A stretch of DNA of 64,000 nt from Mesostigma viride (taxonomy: Eukaryota > Streptophyta > Mesostigmatophyceae > Mesostigmatales > Mesostigmataceae), in the NCBI GenBank assembly GCA_009746045.1, contig RPFO01000104.1:1931948-1995947 (forward strand). The letters run 5' to 3'. A program made the position numbers and the translations under genes. The stretch's first letter is position 1. Each line of letters opens with the position of its first letter. This document shows positions 13,826 to 23,100 of this stretch, piece after piece. Under the pieces are notes generated by a model. That model was not told the DNA's origin. It saw nothing but the letters and a program-made list of their open reading frames with translations, and searched no databases.

Positions 13826-14581
13826 ATGGAGTCCGAGATCGTGAATGAAGTCTACGGAAGCGTCCTTCAAAACGTTTTCAAACAAGTTCGCTTTCTGTCG
13901 CGTGTCATATTCGAGGAAGTTCGAGTCGCGCAGGAGAGGACAGGCCGCCACTTGGCCGTTTTATTGGCGTTTGATTCGTTCAGCCAAATGGAGAGAATTA
14001 TGTACGCCCAGCTAGCTGATATGAACTTCTGTATTCAAGAGGGTTTTTTCAGACCACAGATGGATCTAAGAGTGCCCATAGACCCAAGGACGGAGTTCCG
14101 CCTTTTGGTGTCGTTCATTACAAAGGGGCCAAAGATAGAGTTGGGGGAAGAGGAAGGGGCTCAGCTTGGGTGCACCTACGGGCGCGCATTTTACCCGAAT
14201 GTTACGCATTCTCTGCGCGTGAGGGCTGATGCATGTGTAGGGGCAGTACCCCTCAACATGAACTTTTTCTTGCTCTCTGACCCGATCGTGAGGGATGGGG
14301 ATCGCATGCGTAGTACGCGAAAGTGCTCCAAGGAGGGGTGTGGGTGCGAAACAGGACCTCATATCAAGTGGTGTAGAGGATGTAGGGATGCCAGATATTG
14401 CAGTGAGGAGTGCCAGCGTGCGGACTGGAGTAGGCATAAGGATAGATGCGAACGTCTGAGGCAAGCGAGGGAGGTGCTGGCAGGGGTGAAGTGGGGGGTT
14501 AACGTGACGACGATACTGGATAAAACTATGGGGTCTGATGTCGACTTCTCCTTCAACTTCCACGACGGCTCTGCCTCTTAG
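13826..14581 (+). CDS. MYND-type zinc-finger protein
   Basis: A 251-residue protein from ATG 13826, which directly follows AAAAG and a pyrimidine tract. The C-terminal half carries a MYND finger at about residues 166-208. It has CSKEGC, then WCRGC, then YCSEEC, then HKDRC, giving the paired Cys and final His/Cys ligands of the family. MYND domains are protein-protein interaction modules found in many eukaryotic regulators. The N-terminal 160 residues show no domain I recognise. No SET domain is present, so this is not a SMYD methyltransferase. It is the only gene of the 13-24 kb locus with a domain I can name. Confidence 0.8.
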   Translation: MESEIVNEVYGSVLQNVFKQVRFLSRVIFEEVRVAQERTGRHLAVLLAFDSFSQMERIMYAQLADMNFCIQEGFFRPQMDLRVPIDPRTEFRLLVSFITKGPKIELGEEEGAQLGCTYGRAFYPNVTHSLRVRADACVGAVPLNMNFFLLSDPIVRDGDRMRSTRKCSKEGCGCETGPHIKWCRGCRDARYCSEECQRADWSRHKDRCERLRQAREVLAGVKWGVNVTTILDKTMGSDVDFSFNFHDGSAS

Positions 14582-14682
14582 AAAAACTTGAAATGTAGAG
14601 TAATAACTTGTTTATATGATGTTATATTTAATGTTTAATGTTTAATGTTTATAACGTATCATTTTCCTCCTACGCGCAGGAA

Positions 14683-14883
14683 ATGGTGGAGGTTAAGGAG
14701 AGTTTGGCCAAAAGGCAAAGGACCGACACACTTCGACATAATGGAAGGAGTCTTCCATTGTACATCAAAAAAATAGTCGAGGATTACTGGCTCGCTTCCG
14801 ACTCGACTCCTCGTCCGAGTCCGGTGATACCGGACAGTGTCAAAGTCTGGAAGGTTTCAGCACATCAATCGCACATTGAATAG
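14683..14883 (+). CDS. short hypothetical protein
   Basis: 66 residues from ATG 14683, preceded by a pyrimidine-rich stretch and CGCAGGAA, again acceptor-like. It begins MVEVKESLAKRQRTD, has a helical middle (LYIKKIVEDYW) and a Pro/Ser-rich tail. No family is recognised. Its position and spacing fit the surrounding run of plus-strand genes. The spacer after it (14884-15047) is AT-rich, holds one copy of the punctuating motif at 14917, and shares GGCCGGTATGTT with the spacer before the gene at 16195. It could be a chance frame, but its context argues otherwise. Confidence 0.4.
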   Translation: MVEVKESLAKRQRTDTLRHNGRSLPLYIKKIVEDYWLASDSTPRPSPVIPDSVKVWKVSAHQSHIE

Positions 14884-15047
14884 ATAATGTTTTATCGCCA
14901 TATTGCTGTTCGACAAGTTGCGCCTTGGGGCGTTTCTTTGCGCCAAATTTAAACCTTCGTATTAATAAACAAGTACAATAAAAAAATTTCAAAACGTTTT
15001 TTGAATTTTATTTTCCGGGGCCGGTATGTTATCGTAACTTGTCGCAG

Positions 15048-15914
15048 ATGTCCGGTTCGACGGAAGATTCGTCCGATTCGTCTAGTCACCTCCTGATGGA
15101 GGATTGGCAACGACTTCAACAACACCAAGCGGTTGCCACTGTCATTCAGAGTGTTGCTCGCTCAATAGGGGCGCCGCGCAAGTGTGATGTGTCCACTTGC
15201 AAGAAAACCGCTCTCGGATTTGACTTGTATTGCCGAAAGCACGAAGAACATTCTCGTCACATCGAAAATGCCCTCAGTCGCGGACTTGGAATGGCGGGCG
15301 CCCTCGGACCTGGATTGGCGGGGGGGGCCCTGCGACTTCGCCTGGACATGACTGTCGGAGAGGTCGTGGGTGTAAATTTTGATTTCACCAGGGGAGACGA
15401 GTACTTCCTTGAAGATTGGATAGTCAAAGACTCCGCGACAGGTGCGGACTTGGCAAAGGGAGGCTACGTTGCCGGCGCCCAAGAAAATGGTTGGAGTAGC
15501 TTGAGATGCTTTTTGATGACGACACCTTTTGCCGACTCGCGTGACACGGATGTAAGCGAACTTTATCGGCGTATGTGTTTTGCACTCGCCGACATTCCGC
15601 TGATAACTCAACGAGAGTTCGATTTTCGCGTGGAAACAAAAGCCAAAGCGATTGTATCCGGCGTGAAGGCGATTGTGGAGGAGGAGCAGGATTCTCTGTG
15701 TGCAGAGTATTTGGAGAGAGTGGCCCCGATGAAGACGAGGAGGTCCGAAATCTATCCTGACACCGGCAACAAGGAGGCAAAGTTGGTGGCCGCCAAAGAA
15801 GAGATGTTCGCTCGTGTCGATGAAATGGCGGCGAAAGAGGTTCCGAGAGTTCGCTCGATCGGTTGTTGCAAAACCTGCAGAGAGTGGAACGAGTCGCGGG
15901 ACAGTCTATATTGA
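15048..15914 (+). CDS. C-x4-C-x10-C-x2-H protein, long paralogue
   Basis: 288 residues from ATG 15048, immediately after TTGTCGCAG. The N-terminus is Ser-rich. A compact candidate zinc site lies near residues 46-66: C, four residues, C, ten residues, C, two residues, H (ending YCRKH). A second Cys cluster (CCKTC) sits close to the C-terminus. The central region (about 100-230) looks globular with no recognised fold. The next gene has the same Cys/His spacing and the same leader sequence, so the two are probably ancient duplicates. The stop is followed after six bases by a copy of the punctuating motif (15920). Confidence 0.65.
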   Translation: MSGSTEDSSDSSSHLLMEDWQRLQQHQAVATVIQSVARSIGAPRKCDVSTCKKTALGFDLYCRKHEEHSRHIENALSRGLGMAGALGPGLAGGALRLRLDMTVGEVVGVNFDFTRGDEYFLEDWIVKDSATGADLAKGGYVAGAQENGWSSLRCFLMTTPFADSRDTDVSELYRRMCFALADIPLITQREFDFRVETKAKAIVSGVKAIVEEEQDSLCAEYLERVAPMKTRRSEIYPDTGNKEAKLVAAKEEMFARVDEMAAKEVPRVRSIGCCKTCREWNESRDSLY

Positions 15915-16194
15915 TATGAGTTGCGCCCGCCGGCGTTTCTCTGGTCTTGAATGCCCCCCCTCTACATACACATTATATTGTCTGGACATTCGTATGTAGT
16001 GACAATCGTAGTCGATGTGATTGCCATTCGTTTGTACGTAGAAAGTGGTTGTTGAGGAAGTTGCGCCCCAGGGCGTTTCTTTGTTGCATTTTCTTCAAAT
16101 TTTAGCTCGCATAAATAGATGAAGATGACTTAATAAATGCCAGTTTTTTTTAATAATATAAACTACTCGCGGCCGGTATGTTCTGGTTTCGCAG

Positions 16195-16887
16195 ATGTCC
16201 AGTCTGACGGTCGACATAAGGGGACGTCCATATCAGGACGCTGTTTTCCGGATTTTTGAGAAGGATCCCGAAAAGAAGTGCCGGGATAGGAAATGTAAAA
16301 AGCTGTCAATTACCGACATGGGTCTGTGTGGGGAACACATCGTAGCTTTTGGAAAGGACATGATTTCCCGTCATTTGCAACAATACGTTGACAACAATTG
16401 TGTGGGAGGGGCGCAGATGGACGTCCTTCTTGAGGATGGAGTGGACGGAGCCAAAAGGGCTGTAATTCGGCTGTCGGAAATGGATGATGACAAAGAGGAC
16501 GTGAACATTCGCCTTAAGAGGCACGACGATAACACGGCCGATTGTGTGTTTGGGTCTCGAGGAGTGGCGGATGAGAGGCAGGTCTTCCATGATGCCGCGG
16601 AGAAGGTGGTGGAATGGATGATGGGTTGGTCAAATCTTGACGTTCGCATATTCAACCGTCTGACGTCTGATTTCCTTCTCCGGGGAAGTTTCAAGATGGT
16701 TGACCGTGCAAGGCAGTCCAGGAACCAGGTATCCGTTTCCATGGCCAGTCCGATCGCACGCATGATTGAGGGGGCCCTCTTCCGCGCAACCTTGCCTCGA
16801 GATTTCGAAAATACCGTGAAGGGCTCGACCGAAAATCAGCAGCGATTTCCCATTCGCGAACCACTTATGGGTCGACGGAGGTGGTAA
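16195..16887 (+). CDS. C-x4-C-x10-C-x2-H protein, short paralogue
   Basis: 230 residues from ATG 16195, directly after GGTTTCGCAG. Residues about 31-50 contain C, four residues, C, ten residues, C, two residues, H (ending LCGEH). This is the same spacing as the upstream protein at 15048-15914. The leader GGCCGGTATGTT(A/C)T...CGCAGATGTCC is also shared between the two. The rest is mixed alpha/beta-looking with no family recognised; the C-terminus is basic (MGRRRW). The spacer before it carries motif copies at 15920 and 16060, and the spacer after it at 16969 and 17082. Confidence 0.65.
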   Translation: MSSLTVDIRGRPYQDAVFRIFEKDPEKKCRDRKCKKLSITDMGLCGEHIVAFGKDMISRHLQQYVDNNCVGGAQMDVLLEDGVDGAKRAVIRLSEMDDDKEDVNIRLKRHDDNTADCVFGSRGVADERQVFHDAAEKVVEWMMGWSNLDVRIFNRLTSDFLLRGSFKMVDRARQSRNQVSVSMASPIARMIEGALFRATLPRDFENTVKGSTENQQRFPIREPLMGRRRW

Positions 16888-17150
16888 CGGAATTTTTTTG
16901 CATTTCCTTGCCAATTGATTCTTTATGAGGGACATAGAGTTGTTTGTATAGAGAGTGAATTGACGAAAGTTGCGACGGCGGTCGCATCTTTTAGTGCGTC
17001 GTTCTCTTGTTATGAATCTCTGTTCATTCTGAATTATAACGTTGTTTGTACCTTGACATAATGATGCATTTTTTGTATTGAGTTGCGACGTGGGGCGCAT
17101 CTTCCTGCTGACTCGTATGTTTTTTCCAATTTTTTTGTTTTGTGTTGCAG

Positions 17151-20100
17151 ATGGAAAAGGGCGGCCCTACATCGCAGGTGGTCGGCGACTCTCCCCCTAG
17201 GGGGGAAGGGTCAGAAGGGCAACCAGTTCAGGCCCAAGGCGCCTCCCCACAACAGCCTCCTCACAAGCGTGCAAGGGAGGGCACGCCGCCCCCAATGGTG
17301 GAATCTGGTGTCAGCTTTGCCGCGGTCACTGGGAAGGATGAGTACCACGGTGGTCTTGAGATGGTGGACGATCCGGTTAAGCGGATTCAGATTGAGCGGT
17401 TTGAGCGACTCGCGAATGGCACTCGTGAACAGCAATTCGCGCTGTACCAAGACATCCTTAATGACAAACCTGAAGTCGCCAAGGTGCCTTATACCTCCAA
17501 GCGCACATTCATGCCTCGTTTCGAAACCCTGCTCCAGCAGGAGCTAAGGTTGCGTCGGTTGGCTCAGAATGCGCCAGAGACAGTAGCCGCCGCGCCCTCC
17601 CATGCCGCGCCTGCCGCAGTAGCCCAAAAGAGGGGGGAGAGTGTGCACGAGTCGGCCGCAGTGCCCTCAACCGCAAGGGATCCCCCCGCGACTTCCAAGC
17701 CGGTCGCGACGGGCGATATGCCCCCGCCGCGGCAGAGGGGAAGGGGGAAGGGGGTCGATGGAGGGGAAGTCCTCGATGTTTTCGATATGACGCTGGGCAA
17801 TTTGGAAGGTGGCGGGCCGATCTTCGTAAGTCTCCGCCCATTAAATTGATGTCGTGAAATACAATACGCATTTTTTTGCAATATTCGCCAGACATGTCAT
17901 TTCCGACAACTAAGCGGATTTTTACTTTCCGTTGAAATGTTCGCAGGGCCGGCAAGAGGATGTTGGTGCAAGAGAAGCCCGCTCAATGGCGGGAAGCACC
18001 CAGGTACATGAGTGCGTCAGATTCCTCTCCGGTTTACTTGTATTGAAAAGGTTTGCGTGCGTATATCCTTGTTTATTTTTGTAGTAATTTTTTTCTTGTG
18101 AATGGACAATCGCGTTTGCTATTTTTACAGGGAAGTCCGTTCGAGCAGCAAGAGGGCGGTGACAGGAGGGGAAGTGGATCTTACGGTGGTTCCACTGCAG
18201 AGGGGGGAAGGGTAAGTTACCGTTGACTTAGTAATCGAAAGTTTAGGTTCGTCCTCAATGGACAGAGTTACGACGGCCGGCGTTTCTCTACACTTTTCTT
18301 ACATTAAAAATCTTCCGTTGATAATGTTCTTGCAGGAAGCCGGTCGTCAGGGTGGGGCAAATCTCCAGGGAGAGGGGGCTATCGCTGTCGGTGAGCCTGT
18401 GTCAGAGGGCGCGGGTGGAAGCGACGGCGATACTGCGAAAATGACACGCTTTAAGGAGCAAGCGGATGCTTATCAACTGAAGAAGTTGGCAAAGTGGGTT
18501 GTGGCCGAGGTGAGAACGGAAACAGCCCCACCTGAGGTACGGAACCAGATGATGACTCTCCATCAAGTCGCTGAGTTGATCGTGAAGAATGCGTGCCGGC
18601 CCGATGGCGCCACACAGCCTGAGGAGATCCCGAGCGCCAAGGCCTTGATAAAGTGGATGCAGGAGAACCTGTTCGAGGGCAAAGGGAAGGAGAGGAAGTG
18701 TAAACTGTTGACGGTGACGGAGAAGGACGCCAAGACTCTGATCAAGATGTTGAAGGAACACGATGCCCGCCGGGACAAGTCTCCGAAGATCGCGAAGGGG
18801 TCGAAGAAAGCGGCTGAAGCAGCAGCGGTTGAGGGGAATGAGGTAAGTCTACCTCTGTTGTGAGGGGGGCTTTGTTCTTGAGGTCCACGTTTCATGTAGG
18901 TTGCGACGGCCGGCGTTTCTCAAGTGTGACACTTACTTCCTTTTGACTAACACTTACTTCCTTTCCTGATTTCGCATCGTTGAGGGAAATGAGCCAAGTG
19001 TACCTCTGTTGTGAGGGGGGCTCTGATCTTGAGGTTTAGGTTTCATCTAGGTTGCGACGGCCGGCGTTTCTCAAGTGTGACATTTACTTTATTCCTTTCG
19101 GTTATGCTTTCCTGATTTTTTCATATCATTGTTAAGGGGAACGAGGTAAGTATACCTCTGTTGTGAGGGGGGCTTTGATGTTGAGGTTCAGGTTTCATGT
19201 AGGTTGCGACGGCCGGCGTTTCTCAATCGACATTTACTTTATTCCTTTTGGTTATGCTTTCCTGATTTTTTCGCATCACTGCAGTACGTGCAGGCCGAGA
19301 GGGCGACCCACGCGGCCATCCTGTACTCAATCAGCCTCGACCAGCACGCGCGCCGCGAGAACATGAAAATAGATAGTACGTGGACTGCTGCCGTCGACGA
19401 ACACCAGAAGGGACTCTCCGAAGCACTTGCGACCTACAAGGGGAAGGCGCTGAAGGGAAAGGGGAAAGGAAAGGAGGTGGAGGTTGCGGATGCTCCCGTG
19501 TCTCTGCTTGAGAAATGGGAGAAGTCCCCGGTGTCGCAGGATGATGATGACATCCTGGATGTGAACGATGAGATCGCGAAGGGCAAACGGTTACGGAAGC
19601 AGCTTGCCGTTCAGCCTCGGGACCTCGATGAGATGTCCAAAGCCTTGGTGCATCGAAATCGGGTGTGGACAAGGAACCTGTTCGTGGGGCCTCAGAAGCT
19701 CCTCGCACGAGACTTGCATCTGTCTAGAGCCGAGCAGAACGCCACCATTTTTGCAAACTCGGAGTCCGACTACGGCCACGACAAGCTGGTGATTCCTGTG
19801 TGGCGGTACTCGTTCCAGTTTTTGGCTGACCGGTGCCCCAACACTTTTCATGACTGGATGAAAAAGGAAGGCACCCAGCGTCAGCTCGCGCAACTCTTCG
19901 GGGAGATGGGGGGGCACGGACAATGAAGGCTGGCTACGCTCGCGCAATGACTGACGAAGAAATTGATATCTACCTGCGAACGAGCTCGGCCAAGGGAATG
20001 GCCGAAGCTGCTTCCACCGCGGTTCTGACAGGACGGGCCGATTTGCTGGACGATCTTAAGCCCGTGGACGTGAGAAAGGCCGCGCTTTTGGACAGTTTGT

Positions 20101-23100
20101 GCAAGTCCGCCTGGGAGATGGCTCCATTCGAGAAGAAGCCACCGTTGCCGCCAGCCATTTGCGGCTTTCTCGTGCTGGACGGGAACCACTTTACCACACT
20201 CATCAAATCGGTGAAATTCGAACTGGTCACCGACAATATGACGGTGGACCAAAGATCTGTGTGGTACCAGGCAATGCTGAATGGTTTCATGAAGGCGGAA
20301 AAGCTCAGGGTCGTTGCGCGGGGAGGGAAGGAGCAGGAGGTCACGAAGACCGTGGCCGCGGCGAAGCTGGAGGAGTGGGCAACTGATTGGACGAATTTCG
20401 GGGGGTGGACGTGCAGATGCTCAAGGGTGAGACCATCCTGCCGACCTGGTGGCAGATCCGTGAACAGAAGGTAAGCCAGGTTGCGACCGCCGGCGTTTCT
20501 ATAAGTGGTTTTCTTGTGTTAATTTCAGTATGCCATTAGTTCGGTCAAGATGCGACCGCCGGCGTTTCTATAAGGGGTTTTCATGTTCCACCTTAGCATG
20601 CCATATTTTGGTCAAGATGCGACCGCCGGCGTTTCTGTCAGTCGTATTCTTGTTCTCAGTTGAGTTGTGCTTATTTGGGAGGACTGTCGATGTGTCTCTG
20701 CGCGTTGTTGCCCTACGGGGATGCAGGTTACCGAACAAGTCGGCAAGATGATCGAAGTTGTCAGGCAGCTCGGGAACGCCATGAACGCCGAGGACACAGC
20801 CCAAGCCAAGGCAACGTGGGGCTCAGCGCTGGGGGATGTGCACCGGGCCTACCAGGCATATGGACCCGTCAAGAGAGGGAAGGGCGTGTCTCTCCCAACT
20901 CCTCTGTACGGCAAGATCTGGGCGATTGTGAAGCCCTTTTGGCAGAAAGGAGAGCAAGCCAAGGCCGAAGGGGACGGCGCAGGCGACAAGGCAGGAGGGG
21001 CTGAAGAGACGGACAAGTGGGGGCCGGACCAGAAGAACTTCATGCAGCGCTGGCTGTTCTGGTGTGAGGACCCTTTGAAGCCCGCTGTCGACGGCAAGCC
21101 GGCGATCGCACAGGATATCGCGGCTCGGCAAGACTTCCTTGACACGCGCCCTAAAGACAAGGCGCACGAACTGTCCATTTTCACCGCGCATCGGGAACTT
21201 GCGAGTTTCCAGTACTTCGACAGCCTGATCCAAGCGCCGATCATGTCCTGTGAGGCCCCTCCCAGCAACCTGATAAAAATAATGGAAGTCGCCAAGAATT
21301 TGATAGAGGCGGCAAAGCAATTCGCCCACATCAAGTTCCTGGAGAACCCCGAGCTGATGGCCGCTTGCAAACAACTAAACGGGACTTTCGACCCCGTATT
21401 GGTGAGGGAGCACGTGTTTGGCGTGAAGCTGAAGGGCACCTTCGCCACGGACCTCGACAAGTTCATCGCCGACTGCCGCCTGACCAGAGACTTTTGGCGG
21501 GTGGTCGTCACGGCCATGAGGGCGATCATTCTCACGCTGAGGGACCTTCCGCCGGCTAAAAGGAAAGTGGTCGACCAGAAGGACTGGAAGTTCCCGAGAG
21601 GGCTGCTCGCTTCCCACCCCCGTCATTTGTATGACGATTTGGGGGTGAAGACCAAACATCTGCTGGGTGTGCCACAGGAGGCGGCGGCGGAGGTCGAGAA
21701 GGAGGTCGAGGAGGCGGCGGAGGAGGGGACTACCAAGGCCAAGAAGGGGTGGAAGGAAAGGTTGGAAGCCTACAGCGATTGGAAGGGGGTGAGGATGGGA
21801 TCCGACTGGATCGCATACAGGACAATGACATGGAAGGAAAACGAAAAAAGAAAGGATCTGGTGGTGACGAAGGTGGTGGACGAGTTGTGCGCGGGGAATT
21901 ACAAAATTCCTCGGTCGCTGGAGGACCAGGCGTTTGCTGTGCTGGACCTGGCAGCTGACAGCAACGAGAAGTGGAGGAACCTGCGCAAGTGGGACGCAGA
22001 CTGCATTCCGGAGGAGAGCAACATTCCCAAACCCTCCTCGCATTTGAGCCCGGTCGTGTGGGATGTGGTTGACAAGATGACCAACGCCCTTTTTAGGGGA
22101 CCCTGCAGAGTTCTGCTGGTGTTCGGGGAGCCCGCCCATATCCGCCGGTGGAAGCGCCTGGTCCGCCTTATCAAATATTGGCTTGTTGAAGATGGGTGGG
22201 AAGGCCTCAAATACTTTTCCGACGACGATTCTTCGTCTGATGAGGATGATGATTCGGAGAAGGGGGAAGAGGGGGAGGCGGATGAGGATGAGAAGGAGGA
22301 GGATGAGGAGGAGGAGGATGAGGAGGAGGAGGAGGACGAGGAGGACGAGGAGGACGAGGAGGACGAGGAGGAGGATATTGCTGAGGGGCACCCGCCCGGG
22401 ATGGGTGAGGGGCAGGCGGAGGGGGAGAAAGGGGATGGGGATGGGGAGATGGGAGGAGGGGGAGGGGGAGAGGGACGGGGGAGGAGATGGAAGGGGAGGG
22501 AAAAAGCGCAGTCGGGGTGATGGAGGCTTGCGTGATGAGACAATGGGGGGGATGAAGACAACAGGGGGGAGGTAAGCGCCAGCGTGCTGGTGAAGGAGAC
22601 TCGAGGCCTGTCGTTGGAAACGCCGGCGGGCGTATCTGTGACGAGGAGGGGGATCGCCAGCGGGAGGGAGGCTCGAGGCCTGTTACTGGAAACGCCGGCG
22701 GGCGTATCTGTGATGAGGAGGGGGATCGCCAGCAGGAAGGAGGCTCGCGGCCTGTTACTGGAAACGCCGGCGGGCGTATCTGTGATGAGGAGGGGGATCG
22801 CCAGCAGGAAGGAGGCTCGCAGCCTGTTACTGGAAACGCCGGCGGGCGTATCTGTGATGAGGATGGGGATCGCCAGCAGGAAGCAGGCTCGCGGCCTGTT
22901 ACTGGTAGCGCCGGCGGGCGTTCCCGATTTACGGGAGGCGGTCGTGTCCGACAGATGGGAATGAGGCCTCGTCAGGATTCATGGGGACCCCCGGTTGAGG
23001 GGACCCCCGCCCTCGCCTCGGTTTCTTTGGGTCTGGGTGACGATCCCGTACCGTCGTCAGGAAGGACGGTTGTGATGACTTTGCCCCCCGCTCGACGGGG

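Larger units (their letters stand above)
14917..20636 (+). other. scattered copies of the punctuating hairpin-like motif
   Basis: Plus-strand copies start at 14917, 15920, 16060, 16969, 17082, 18267, 18900, 19051, 19203, 20480, 20549 and 20616. The frame is G(T/A)TGCG or GTTACG, a variable middle, and GCGTTTCT or CGCATCTT. Every copy is noncoding: in spacers ahead of genes, or in introns between donor and next acceptor. Several copies keep self-complementarity despite different sequence (CGCCC/GGGCG at 16060, GCGAC/GTCGC at 16969, CGCC/GGCG at 14917 and 15920). A conserved hairpin or dyad binding site is therefore plausible. Confidence 0.8.

Noticed and set aside
13826-14581. SMYD-type histone methyltransferase
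   Set aside because: The MYND finger is clear but no SET domain motifs are present on either side.
21899-22561. Minus-strand poly-Ser frame and plus-strand poly-Arg frame
   Set aside because: Out-of-frame shadows of the acidic Asp/Glu run of the large plus-strand gene.
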